Assembly: GCA_024742995.1 (NCBI GenBank)
Contig: JANSXK010000005.1
Location: 62,001-126,000 of the forward strand
Direction: 5' to 3'
Source: Gammaproteobacteria bacterium
GTDB taxonomy: Bacteria > Pseudomonadota > Gammaproteobacteria > Legionellales > Legionellaceae
DNA: 64,000 nt
The position numbers and the translations under genes are program-made. The notes below the pieces were generated by a model, which was not told the origin of the DNA, did no database searches, and worked only from the letters and a program-made list of their open reading frames with translations. This document shows positions 1-7,540 of this stretch, in pieces (position 1 is the first letter of the stretch; every line of letters starts with the position of its first letter).

Positions 1-329
1 GATGGATGGTAGCCAATCACACCTTCCGCCCACCCTATTTTCATCGCAATGTCATGAGTGAATTGATGGGATTGGTACAAGGTCAATATGATGCCAAGCC
101 TGAGGGATTCGAAATTGGCGGCATCAGCATTCATAATTGCATGACCCCACATGGTCCCGACGTGACAGCATTTGAAAACGCTACTGCTCAAGATTTAAAA
201 CCAGAGTATTACAATGACACGATGGCATTTATGCTGGAATCATGTGATCCCTGGCTGTATACAGAAGCAGCCCTGCAACACCCAGCAAGGCAAAAAGACT
301 ATTCAGATTGTTGGCAAGGATTTAAATAA
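1..329 (+). CDS. hmgA: Homogentisate 1,2-dioxygenase, C-terminal part (cut by window start)
   Basis: This is the last ~109 residues of the iron-dependent ring-cleaving dioxygenase that converts homogentisate to maleylacetoacetate in tyrosine breakdown. The reading frame is open from base 3; the gene begins outside the window, so the first in-frame ATG (base 6) is internal. The metal-binding pattern is present: the run [12 protein letters not shown] gives the His and Glu ligands (His13 and Glu19 of the piece starting at the ATG), and MTPHGPD gives the third ligand (His49). The 36-residue spacing between the two histidines is the one I recall for the human enzyme. The gene converges on the rpoS block. 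An hmgA next to rpoS is, as I remember it, also found in Legionella. Confidence 0.93.
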   Translation, partial: WMVANHTFRPPYFHRNVMSELMGLVQGQYDAKPEGFEIGGISIHNCMTPHGPDVTAFENATAQDLKPEYYNDTMAFMLESCDPWLYTEAALQHPARQKDYSDCWQGFK

Positions 330-332
330 AAA

Positions 333-359
333 ATCCTTCTCCCCTGAGGTAAGAAGGAT
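333..359 (+). terminator. Hairpin after hmgA
   Basis: An 8-bp inverted repeat (ATCCTTCT at 333-340, AGAAGGAT at 352-359) begins a few bases after the hmgA stop codon. No strong T-run follows on the plus strand, so it may act as a weak terminator or only as a 3'-end stabiliser. It runs straight into the REP-like element. Confidence 0.4.
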
Positions 360-360
360 G

Positions 361-414
361 TTATCTCTCCCTTCTCCCCTCAGGGGAGAAGGTGCCCGAA
401 GGGCAGATGAGGGG
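361..414 (+). repeat. REP-like palindromic element, copy 1
   Basis: This intergenic element has two hairpins in tandem. The first is a perfect 11-bp stem (CCTTCTCCCCT at 370-380, AGGGGAGAAGG at 382-392) and the second is TGCCC-GAA-GGGCA at 393-405, followed by GATGAGGGG. The same design in opposite orientation occurs at 5010-5060 (about three quarters of positions match by eye). It sits between the convergent 3' ends of hmgA and the 295-aa gene and could serve as a two-way terminator. Elements of this look are common between genes in gammaproteobacteria; the family name was not verified. Confidence 0.65.
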
Positions 415-417
415 CTA

Positions 418-1305
418 TTAAGATCCCAAGGACCCAGGCGTACTTGGCCTACTGCTACGTTTACGTTCCTCATCACCCTCTTCAATGTCTCCCTTATCAT
501 CCACATCCATCACCACATCAACTTCTTCCTCATAAAGCGTCGTTGACTCAGGCTTAGCATCGATATCAAAAACTGTTCCTGGAAAAAAGATTTGGATGAT
601 ACTTGCGATAAACTCCTTCCAAATAGAAAACCGAGTAATTTGCTCTCCCTTTGGTCGTCTATCAAGAAAAGGAGCTAAATTTCTACTCGGGCAAGCAAGA
701 ATTAAATCTTCCATATCAATTTTGCCTGGTGCAATCAAATAAGTAGTTTCTGTTCTCAAATAATACTCTTTTTCATCAGAGCATTCATGGCGCTTGGTGC
801 CACTCTCAAACCATTTACGGTATTTGTTTCCTTCTTTAAGGCGTAGCGCACCATTCTCAACCCACCAATCAATCCGCATATCAGGTTGAGCCATGCTTAC
901 AGCTGAATCACTATTTGCGCCTGCCATAGCCAAAACAGCGCTATTCGTGGCATGAGGAAGCGCAGCTTGATAGCCAAATGATAAGAGCATACCAAGCATT
1001 TTTTCTTGATCATTTTGCGAATAATTCGCAAGAAGCTGGTCTCTGAGAAACGTTTTAAATTCTTGCATATCTGCAAATGGCTGATTGTCTCTTAGATCGG
1101 ACAGTCGCTTACCATTGATATAGTAAGAACATTTTGCCTTGGATTCAATCAGTCGATTCCAATCGCTAAAAGTTCTTTCAGCGGCATCAGCGTCGTTGTC
1201 AAACAAATTCTTAGGAGCAAAATTCGCGAATAGTTCCGTGCTACGATGTGTCCAAAATTGTGACCAACCTTCGTTAGGAATACGATCTTCATTTTCTGTG
1301 TTCAT
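418..1305 (-). CDS. Unknown 295-aa protein, candidate secreted effector
   Basis: I do not recognise a family. The start is set at the ATG at 1305 because GGAG lies 8 bases before it; a GTG nine bases further upstream would overlap that GGAG. The protein is mostly polar, with no signal peptide or membrane span, and contains 'SYYINGKRL' and a Trp/Tyr-rich centre. The last ~45 residues are strongly acidic (LYEEEVDVVMDVDD, then IEEGDEE) and end in a basic/Ser/Pro tail (RKRSSRPSTPGS). Legionella Dot/Icm substrates often carry a Glu-rich C-terminal block, so an effector role is possible but only inferred. The gene lies directly downstream of rpoS, on the same strand, yet has its own consensus promoter and a palindrome over it. 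Confidence 0.8.
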   Translation of the reverse strand: MNTENEDRIPNEGWSQFWTHRSTELFANFAPKNLFDNDADAAERTFSDWNRLIESKAKCSYYINGKRLSDLRDNQPFADMQEFKTFLRDQLLANYSQNDQEKMLGMLLSFGYQAALPHATNSAVLAMAGANSDSAVSMAQPDMRIDWWVENGALRLKEGNKYRKWFESGTKRHECSDEKEYYLRTETTYLIAPGKIDMEDLILACPSRNLAPFLDRRPKGEQITRFSIWKEFIASIIQIFFPGTVFDIDAKPESTTLYEEEVDVVMDVDDKGDIEEGDEERKRSSRPSTPGSLGS

Positions 1306-1315
1306 AGCAGTCACT

Positions 1316-1353
1316 CCTATATAGATTTACACTTTAATTATAATCTATATAGG
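1316..1353. promoter_or_regulatory. 12-bp inverted repeat over the promoter of the 295-aa gene
   Basis: CCTATATAGATT at 1316-1327 and AATCTATATAGG at 1342-1353 form a perfect 12-bp inverted repeat with a 14-bp spacer. One arm lies between the -35 and -10 boxes; the other lies just after the predicted transcription start. This placement fits a repressor operator. The downstream arm would also lie in the 5' leader, just ahead of the ribosome binding site, but the other arm would not be transcribed from that promoter, so an RNA hairpin is less likely. Confidence 0.6.
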
Positions 1354-1366
1354 GCTTAAATGTCAA
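1337..1366 (-). promoter_or_regulatory. Consensus sigma70 promoter for the 295-aa gene
   Basis: Read on the minus strand: TTGACA (1366-1361), 18-bp spacer, TATAAT (1342-1337). Both hexamers are perfect. The -35 box abuts the rpoS stop codon (1369-1367), so the promoter fills the 50-bp gap between the two genes. The predicted start of transcription is near 1330, which gives a leader of about 25 bases. Confidence 0.75.
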
Positions 1367-2389
1367 TTATTCAAACAAATCGTCGTGAGTAATACCAGAT
1401 TGCTCTAATAGTTTCCTGAGATTGCGCAGCGCTTCTACTTGGATTTGGCGGACGCGTTCGCGAGTGAGATCAATTTCATTGCCCACTGCTTCCAATGTAG
1501 ACTTCTCAAACCCTCGCAAGCCAAAACGACGCGCGATGACTTGTTGTTGATTTTCCGTTAATTCATCTAAAAACTCTTCGATTTGGGCACGCAAGTTCTC
1601 ATCTGTCAATAAAACAGCGGGATTAGCACTATTTTCATCAGGAATCGTATCCAAAAGCGATTTATTTTCGTCATGACCAACTGGCGAGTCAAAAGAAGTG
1701 ACTTTGTCGTTTAAATTTAACAGTTTTTCTACATCTTCGAGCGGCACATCTAACATGTCTGCAATTTCTTCCGCAGAAGGCTCATGATCCAATTTTTGCG
1801 TTAGTTTGCGCGCAGCACGCAGATAGACGTTGAGTTCTTTTAATACATGAATGGGTAAGCGAATGGTACGGGTTTGATTCATCAAACCACGTTCAATGGT
1901 TTGACGGATCCACCAAGTCGCGTAAGTAGAAAAGCGAAACCCGCGTTCGGGGTCGAATTTTTCAACAGATTTCATCAAACCCAAATTCCCTTCCTCGATG
2001 AGGTCCAATAAGGGCAAACCGCGATTAAGGTAATGACGTGATATTTTTACCACCAGGCGCAAATTAGATTCGATCATCTTTTTGCGAGCAGCTTCGTCAC
2101 CTTTGAGTGCCAAGGTAGCATAATGCACTTCTTCTTCTGCAGTTAATAAAGGAGAAAACCCAATTTCATTCAAATACAGTTGGGTCGCATCCATGACACG
2201 CGCCATGCGCTTGCCACCACCTTGATAAGTCGGAAATGCCTCTTTGTCATTAAAATCAGGCTCTTTTTCTTTGGTGTTCGCTGCTTTGTCTTCGGCTTCT
2301 TGATCAACCTCATCCTCTTCAGCATCCGATTCCAACTCTTCAGATTTGTCTTCTTGATCTAGGTTCAAACCATTGTCATCCTGCTCCAT
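1367..2389 (-). CDS. rpoS: RNA polymerase sigma factor RpoS (stationary phase)
   Basis: Group 2 sigma factor that directs the stationary-phase and stress regulon; in Legionella it also affects the transmissive phase. Visible parts in order: an acidic N-terminus (roughly residues 10-50), region 1.2 ([16 protein letters not shown]), region 2 ([52 protein letters not shown]), region 3, and region 4.2 ([19 protein letters not shown]). The short linker and the FE end fit RpoS rather than RpoD. Two starts are possible: ATG 2404 has its GG directly adjacent, while ATG 2389 has AAGGAG four bases upstream, so I use 2389 (340 aa). A TATACT -10-like box lies at 2435-2430 in the 188-bp leader, but no good -35 box is visible. 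nlpD, which normally sits immediately upstream and carries the rpoS promoter, is displaced by a 781-aa gene. Confidence 0.96.
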   Translation of the reverse strand: MEQDDNGLNLDQEDKSEELESDAEEDEVDQEAEDKAANTKEKEPDFNDKEAFPTYQGGGKRMARVMDATQLYLNEIGFSPLLTAEEEVHYATLALKGDEAARKKMIESNLRLVVKISRHYLNRGLPLLDLIEEGNLGLMKSVEKFDPERGFRFSTYATWWIRQTIERGLMNQTRTIRLPIHVLKELNVYLRAARKLTQKLDHEPSAEEIADMLDVPLEDVEKLLNLNDKVTSFDSPVGHDENKSLLDTIPDENSANPAVLLTDENLRAQIEEFLDELTENQQQVIARRFGLRGFEKSTLEAVGNEIDLTRERVRQIQVEALRNLRKLLEQSGITHDDLFE

Positions 2390-2495
2390 GGCGCTCCTTG
2401 TCATCCTTTCAAAAAAGTGTTCCTTTTAAAGTATACGAATATGCACATAAAATCTAGGGGCTATTGATAATTCAGGAATGCCTTGTCCAATTCCA

Positions 2496-2560
2496 CTACG
2501 TCTTGCGGCTTGTCCGTGTTATCCAGAGATCTAGTTTCCCGCACAAACCACAAGACGTAG
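2496..2560. repeat. 65-bp palindromic element in the rpoS upstream region
   Basis: CTACGTCTTG (2496-2505) and CAAGACGTAG (2551-2560) pair perfectly. The complementarity continues inward over about 21 positions with three mismatches, leaving a ~23-base loop. The core CGGCTTGTCCG resembles the 'CCGCGGACAAGCCGCGG' palindromes that I recall as abundant intergenic repeats in Rickettsiales and some Legionellales; this would be a decayed copy. There is no T-run, so it is not a standard terminator. It lies between the 781-aa gene and rpoS. Confidence 0.55.
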
Positions 2561-2577
2561 AAATCGAAGATAAGGAT

Positions 2578-4923
2578 TTATCTATGAGGTCCTCTCACGG
2601 TAGCATGGAAAGAAGCAGCATCATCCTGCGCTTGTTTTAAATCTTTAAATTGCGCACGAACAGCTCTACCCAGTTTGGAATGTGGCTTGCTGATCTCAAT
2701 CTCATCAGGACAAGGTGGGATTCCCAATGACAAAAGGGTCATCGCTGCTTTGCTATTCAGCTTATCTTCCTTGTTCATAGGTCTGTCACCACTCTCAACT
2801 GTCCAGCCTTTATGGACACGCACAGTATCTGCAGATGCTGAAATCGCAACTTTTTTCTTGCCCTTAACAGGTACGAGCAATACTGCAATACGATCATTAT
2901 GATTAATTCCAGAAATCCGTTGTTGCGAAGGAGAAAGCAATTGAGCAGCATTCCGAAGATCATTCACAATGGCAGCAATATCTCTTTCTCCTGAGGGATT
3001 GTGCACAGAAGTTTCGACATGCTTAATATCTTGATGACCAGCCCCAGAGGAGAATAATCCAACGTCGTGTCCTTCACGCCCTGCGTCCATATGATCTCTA
3101 TAGTGTATCGTAGATCCACTACCAGCTTGATGCTCGGCGGTAGTAGGATGGCGATCATCTAATGGATCATTATCAAAGTTCATGTCGTCGGGAGTGTTCG
3201 AAAAAGGTAATCTATTATCCATTTCTAATGCTATATGCGATAACGGCTCATAGTTATCTGCAGATCTGCTATGATGAGGCGTAACACTACCAGGATAAAA
3301 CTCTCGTTTGGTCCTAGATGTTTCTATGTTCGGATGAGCAGGCCTAGCAGTATCTGATATTTTAGGCACGCTTTCTCTAGATCCAGGAACAGGAGGGATG
3401 TCATCATTATCATCATCAACCGCAGTTGAAGCAGCACCTGAAGGAACATTTCTACTAAACTCTGTCTTTGTATAACCACGAGCAGGTGCTGCGGCGCCAT
3501 CTTTTGAATGAGAAGAACCATCATCGGACAAAGGAATACTTGGACCATGAATCATCCAACTTAAAAGATCTGCCTGACTTAAACCACTAGTAACAGCGTC
3601 CATACCTTGTATAGAAGATCTCATCTCACGAGAGTGGCCTCTTGTGCTAAAACCACCCGATACATTTAGATGAGATGAAAGTCCTTTAAACTGTGCAACG
3701 ACCCCATCTGAAACCGTACTTCCTTCCACAAACTCCACTTCCTGCAATTGAGGAAATCTATTCGTCCCACCCGCAGCAGAAAATTGTAGTGATCTACAAT
3801 CTACATTGTGAAACGTCAATTTTCTAAGATTGGGCATAACAACAAAAAGACGACTTATATCAAAATTTGCTGGTAGGCTTGTAATTTCAAGTTCTGTAAT
3901 GCTATGAAGATCTCCAGAAGATCGCTCTAATATATTATCAATCACCCTAAAGCTATCTTCACTGATTGGTACCTTAACTACAAGGACATCTTGGCGAGAT
4001 GGGGTACCATGCAGTGATGGTTTTGGTTGGGGCATTCTTCTTGTAACCTCGATTGATGTCTCTGAACTACTGTCACCATCACTTTGCTGAGATTCATCAC
4101 TGTCGTCAAAACTGTCTGTTGTTGCGTGTGCTTCTGGATCTTGCACAAAACTGTCAAAAGCACTACTGGTTCTAAACATACTTCTCGTAGGACCAGCAAA
4201 CGCAGAAGAATCAGCACTAGTTCTGTCTCTTTGGCCAAATAAATGTTCATTTTGAAAATTATCACCACCTGCTGCTGGTAAACCGGCTGCTGAATCAATA
4301 TCTGATTCAGAAGCCGGCGTTGTATGAGGGCTTGTCTCACGAACACTCACAACTGAATTAGAGAATCCACCCGCAGCAGCTGTGTTATGAGTACTGTCAT
4401 CCAAAATATTATCAAAATTATCGGCCTCGGATCCAGGAACTGCGGCTCTGGAGGCAATAGGGGTATTTTTCTGTCTTGGGCCTTTTGTTGCAGTGACAAT
4501 CATTGGTTCATCCTCATCCCCAACTATATCGTCAAGTTCGGCATCAAACTTTTGAACCCCTAGTGCAAATAGTTCAGGCAGACATGCTAAAAGATTATTA
4601 TTGACTTGTAGTGCTATACAAAGGGCTTGTAAACTGTCCGCACTCACTACATCAAAGTTGCAACCCGTAAATGTAACGTCGCTCAAACCACCGATGCCTT
4701 GTTCATTTTGGGTTGGTAATTTTTTGATAAATGCTGTCAATGCTGCAATTTTTTTGTCATCAAATGCTTCGTTGTTAATTCTTAGCGCTGTAATCAAAGG
4801 TATATTTCGCGGACCAAGAGCTCCTTCAAGTGCCCTAATACTAGCAAGATCAGGACTTCCAGCGGGGGGGATGGTATGGGTGAGATTAACGCCACCATAT
4901 ATTATATCTACTGAATAACCCAT
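2578..4923 (-). CDS. Unknown 781-aa protein with LRR-like patches, candidate effector
   Basis: No family recognised. The start is ATG 4923, preceded by GGAG at 8 bases; an ATG 27 bases upstream lacks a ribosome binding site. An extended -10 (TGC-TAAAAT, 4974-4966) lies suitably upstream. Two regions resemble leucine-rich repeats: about residues 40-140 (LITALRINNEAFDDKKI, LSDVTFTGCNFD) and about 320-425 (SITELEITSLPANFD, MPNLRKLTFHNVD, PQLQEVEFVEG). Between and after them come long low-complexity stretches rich in Ser, Asp, Gly and His, probably disordered. No signal peptide or membrane span. The build (LRR patches plus disorder, no homolog called to mind, single gene between conserved genes) fits a secreted eukaryote-directed effector, but that is inference. 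It interrupts the nlpD-rpoS pair. Confidence 0.82.
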   Translation of the reverse strand: MGYSVDIIYGGVNLTHTIPPAGSPDLASIRALEGALGPRNIPLITALRINNEAFDDKKIAALTAFIKKLPTQNEQGIGGLSDVTFTGCNFDVVSADSLQALCIALQVNNNLLACLPELFALGVQKFDAELDDIVGDEDEPMIVTATKGPRQKNTPIASRAAVPGSEADNFDNILDDSTHNTAAAGGFSNSVVSVRETSPHTTPASESDIDSAAGLPAAGGDNFQNEHLFGQRDRTSADSSAFAGPTRSMFRTSSAFDSFVQDPEAHATTDSFDDSDESQQSDGDSSSETSIEVTRRMPQPKPSLHGTPSRQDVLVVKVPISEDSFRVIDNILERSSGDLHSITELEITSLPANFDISRLFVVMPNLRKLTFHNVDCRSLQFSAAGGTNRFPQLQEVEFVEGSTVSDGVVAQFKGLSSHLNVSGGFSTRGHSREMRSSIQGMDAVTSGLSQADLLSWMIHGPSIPLSDDGSSHSKDGAAAPARGYTKTEFSRNVPSGAASTAVDDDNDDIPPVPGSRESVPKISDTARPAHPNIETSRTKREFYPGSVTPHHSRSADNYEPLSHIALEMDNRLPFSNTPDDMNFDNDPLDDRHPTTAEHQAGSGSTIHYRDHMDAGREGHDVGLFSSGAGHQDIKHVETSVHNPSGERDIAAIVNDLRNAAQLLSPSQQRISGINHNDRIAVLLVPVKGKKKVAISASADTVRVHKGWTVESGDRPMNKEDKLNSKAAMTLLSLGIPPCPDEIEISKPHSKLGRAVRAQFKDLKQAQDDAASFHATVRGPHR

Positions 4924-5009
4924 AGTGCACACTCCATCTATTAACAACATAGGCTTATGTATATAATTTTAGCATATAATATTTATTTTGCACTATCTTG
5001 GGGTTGTTT

Positions 5010-5060
5010 CCCCTCATCTCTCGCTGTGCGGCATCTTCTCCCCAAGGGGAGAAGGGAGAT
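5010..5060 (-). repeat. REP-like palindromic element, copy 2
   Basis: Reverse-oriented relative of the element at 361-414. Its best hairpin is CTTCTCCCC (5035-5043), AA, GGGGAGAAG (5046-5054), and the GATGAGGGG end is also kept. It lies just 3' of nlpD and may end that transcript. Together with copy 1 it brackets the 295-aa gene, rpoS and the 781-aa gene as inverted copies. Confidence 0.6.
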
Positions 5061-5086
5061 TGGTTTGTCAATGTGCGAAAAGGATA

Positions 5087-5803
5087 TCAGCGTAGGTAAG
5101 GTTTGGGGTTGACTGCCTTGCCTGCTTTTCTGATTTCAAAATGGACGACATAACGGTGATGCGGGCTTTGACCCATGGTAGCGATGGGTTGCCCTGCTTG
5201 TACCGTTTGGCCTTCGTGAACCAAATTCTGGGCGTTATAACCATACGCGCTGAGGAGTTGATGCGGATGTTTGATGAGGATTAGGTTGCCATAGCCAGGC
5301 AAGCCATCTCCAGCGTACGCTACTGTGCCGCCTGCTGTGGCGAGGATGCGTCGTCCTTTTTTGCCTGCGATGTCCATGCCCTTTCTGCCTTTTTCTGGTG
5401 CAAAATTCGTTAATATGGCGCCTCGGGCTGGCCATATCCAATGACCCCTCCGCAATGCAGGTTGTGGGATTTGTCTTACCTGCTTCGCCCGTCTTATGGT
5501 CACCGAATGAGGCTGAGAGCGCGATTTGGGTGCTGAGGCGGGGCGTTTTTTCAGGTAAATCATTTGTCCAGTGGTCACATGATAAGGACTAGGAATATGA
5601 TTAATGGCTGCCAATTGCCGGTAATCTTTGTCGTAACGAAATGCAATGGCGTACAAGGTCTCACCAGCAGCGACCCTGTGTTGAGTTACCGTGCTATTTG
5701 AATCCCACCACTGGGATTGCACCACAGGCGCAAGTACCGTGCGTTGTTCGCATCCCATGCATGCAATCACCACAATGACTATGACTATCCATGTCTTCTG
5801 CAT
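5087..5803 (-). CDS. nlpD: NlpD-like amidase activator (LysM + degenerate LytM/M23)
   Basis: Envelope protein that in E. coli activates the amidase AmiC during cell separation. The N-terminus is a hydrophobic signal with a Cys at residue 18 (IACMGC); the -3 position is Cys rather than the usual Leu, so lipidation is likely but atypical. A LysM domain spans about residues 41-85 and a LytM domain about 120-238. The metallopeptidase residues are lost as in E. coli NlpD: KGMDI stands where active enzymes have HxxxD, and SAYGYN stands where they have an HxH motif. It should therefore bind and activate rather than cut. The stop codon of yqaA lies one base upstream of its start, so they are probably co-transcribed. 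Confidence 0.9.
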   Translation of the reverse strand: MQKTWIVIVIVVIACMGCEQRTVLAPVVQSQWWDSNSTVTQHRVAAGETLYAIAFRYDKDYRQLAAINHIPSPYHVTTGQMIYLKKRPASAPKSRSQPHSVTIRRAKQVRQIPQPALRRGHWIWPARGAILTNFAPEKGRKGMDIAGKKGRRILATAGGTVAYAGDGLPGYGNLILIKHPHQLLSAYGYNAQNLVHEGQTVQAGQPIATMGQSPHHRYVVHFEIRKAGKAVNPKPYLR

Positions 5804-5804
5804 A

Positions 5805-6392
5805 TTATCTAAACCATTTCAACCAAATAACTGCGGCCACGGCCATCATCAATACAGACCAACCGATGATATCAAGATAACGTCTAACATGCCTTTCAAA
5901 GCGATCAGCCGCGAAATAAACCAATCCAGACACCAAGAAAAAACGCAAACCACGACCAATGATCGATCCGAAAAAGAATAGTGGGAATGACATGTGCATG
6001 GCACCCGCAGAAATTGTGAATATCTTATAAGGAAAAGGCGTAAACCCCGCCAAAACCACCATCCATACCCCAAATTGCTCAAACCACGCCATCACTTGTT
6101 GAAATTTGGGTGCAAAAAAAGTTGATGCCATCAAATACGGTTCGATCAACATCATGGCATAATAACCAATCGCGTACCCCAGCACCCCCCCTGCCACAGA
6201 GCAAAAAGTGGCAATCAACGCGTAATACCAACTGTTGTTGGGTTTGGCCAATCCCATGGTCACCAACATCACATCAGGTGGAATGGGAAATACCGACGAT
6301 TCAATAAAGGATATCCCGCCCAAATAATAATGGGCATGGCGATGGCTCGCCCAGAGGATGCTTTTATTATACAAATAGGAAAATATTTTCAT
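5805..6392 (-). CDS. yqaA: YqaA-family DedA-like inner-membrane protein
   Basis: Small member of the SNARE-associated/DedA family of polytopic inner-membrane proteins, implicated in lipid handling and proton-motive-force homeostasis; the substrate is not known for YqaA. Key family features: FIESSVFPIPPDVMLVTMGLA near residues 30-50, then the re-entrant GFTPFPYKIFTISAGA and the Gly/Arg segment IGRGLRFF. About four to five hydrophobic spans. I start at ATG 6392, which overlaps the surE stop as ATGA; an in-frame ATG 24 bases earlier lies inside surE and does not align with the family. Located between surE and nlpD, where many gammaproteobacteria have pcm. Confidence 0.88.
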   Translation of the reverse strand: MKIFSYLYNKSILWASHRHAHYYLGGISFIESSVFPIPPDVMLVTMGLAKPNNSWYYALIATFCSVAGGVLGYAIGYYAMMLIEPYLMASTFFAPKFQQVMAWFEQFGVWMVVLAGFTPFPYKIFTISAGAMHMSFPLFFFGSIIGRGLRFFLVSGLVYFAADRFERHVRRYLDIIGWSVLMMAVAAVIWLKWFR

Positions 6393-7144
6393 GCCAATGC
6401 GGGACCACTCACCCATGATGATAACTGATCAAAAATCGTATAATGAGTCATGTCCAATTGTAAAGGAGTCACCGACACAAAACCACGCTCAATCGCAAAA
6501 AAATCTGTCCCAGGCCCTGCTTCATTTTCTTGGCCTGGTTGGCCAATCCAATAAATTGGCTGTTCACGAGGGTCACGCGCTTGATGAACCTGCTCGCCGC
6601 CATGCCGGGTACCCAAACGAGTGATTTCAATCCCCTGAATCTGATCTAAAGGGAGATCGGGCACATTCACATTCAAAATTGTTTGTGAAGACAAGGGTTG
6701 ATGCTGCAATTTCTGCATCAATTGCAGTGCAATGGTCGCAGCAGTCTCATAATGAACACTTTGACGACTAGCCAATGAAACCGCCATGGCTGGTAGGCCC
6801 ATATTGCCACCCTCAATCGCTGCAGCGACTGTACCGGAATATAAAACATCATCCCCAAGATTGGCCCCTTCATTGATACCTGATACCACCATATCAAATG
6901 TCTGGTCAAAATAACCCGTCAACGCCAAATGGACGCAGTCCGTAGGCGTGCCGTCGACAGAGTAATATTGGTTGTCCAAACGTCGTACACGTAGTGGCCG
7001 TAATAACGTCAGCGAATTGCTCGCGCCACTGCGGTTTCTATCAGGGGCAATGACTTCGACTTGGCCCAATTGAGCCATGGCTTTCGCTATCGCCTGCAGC
7101 CCTGGGGCTAAAACACCATCATCATTACTGATTAATATCTTCAT
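6389..7144 (-). CDS. surE: 5'/3'-nucleotidase SurE
   Basis: Metal-dependent nucleoside monophosphatase linked to stationary-phase survival. The diagnostic ISNDDG motif (metal-binding Asp8 and Asp9) is at the very N-terminus, followed by PDRNRSGASNSLT around residue 40 and VSGINEGANLGDDVLYSGTV around residue 90. The length (251 aa) is typical. It begins with ATGA overlapping the stop of the small exported protein upstream and ends overlapping yqaA, so translation is probably coupled along the block. The usual partner pcm is not here; a pcm-like gene sits beside tolC at 51 kb. Confidence 0.96.
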   Translation of the reverse strand: MKILISNDDGVLAPGLQAIAKAMAQLGQVEVIAPDRNRSGASNSLTLLRPLRVRRLDNQYYSVDGTPTDCVHLALTGYFDQTFDMVVSGINEGANLGDDVLYSGTVAAAIEGGNMGLPAMAVSLASRQSVHYETAATIALQLMQKLQHQPLSSQTILNVNVPDLPLDQIQGIEITRLGTRHGGEQVHQARDPREQPIYWIGQPGQENEAGPGTDFFAIERGFVSVTPLQLDMTHYTIFDQLSSWVSGPALA

Positions 7145-7536
7145 CCTGCACCCCCAGGTGTTTGTAATAAAGCAATTAAGGCCAAACGTGCATGCAACGC
7201 TTGCTGGGTAAGCAATAACACTTGCGCAGCTTTGTCTCGTTCCGATGACGGTTGCATGGCCTGTATCTTGTTTTGTTGTTTGGCTATCTTCTCCTGTGCT
7301 AACAGAATATTCAAGCCATATTTTTGTGGCGTTTGCCCTAATTCAATGAACAAACGATTGGTTTCTTTTGCAATATGTCGCAGCGTTTTACAAGATACAC
7401 CATCGGGTTGCTGTAATGGACAGGCTGATAACGCCGTTTCAATAGCAGTGGGGTGCTGGTAATAATAAGTTTCATCCAAGGCAAAACCAACACCACATGC
7501 GACAATACAATACAAGACCAAACCTTTCTTTAACAT
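7141..7536 (-). CDS. Unknown small exported protein upstream of surE
   Basis: 131-aa protein with a signal peptide (MLKKGLVLYCIVACGVGFA). The mature part is helical, with two Cys (ACPLQQPDGVSCKTL) that could form a disulfide, and a Gln/Lys/Ala-rich second half. No family recognised. It overlaps surE by four bases and is 4 bases downstream of rhlE, so it belongs to the same transcription direction and perhaps the same operon. Confidence 0.75.
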   Translation of the reverse strand: MLKKGLVLYCIVACGVGFALDETYYYQHPTAIETALSACPLQQPDGVSCKTLRHIAKETNRLFIELGQTPQKYGLNILLAQEKIAKQQNKIQAMQPSSERDKAAQVLLLTQQALHARLALIALLQTPGGAG

Positions 7537-7540
7537 TTAT

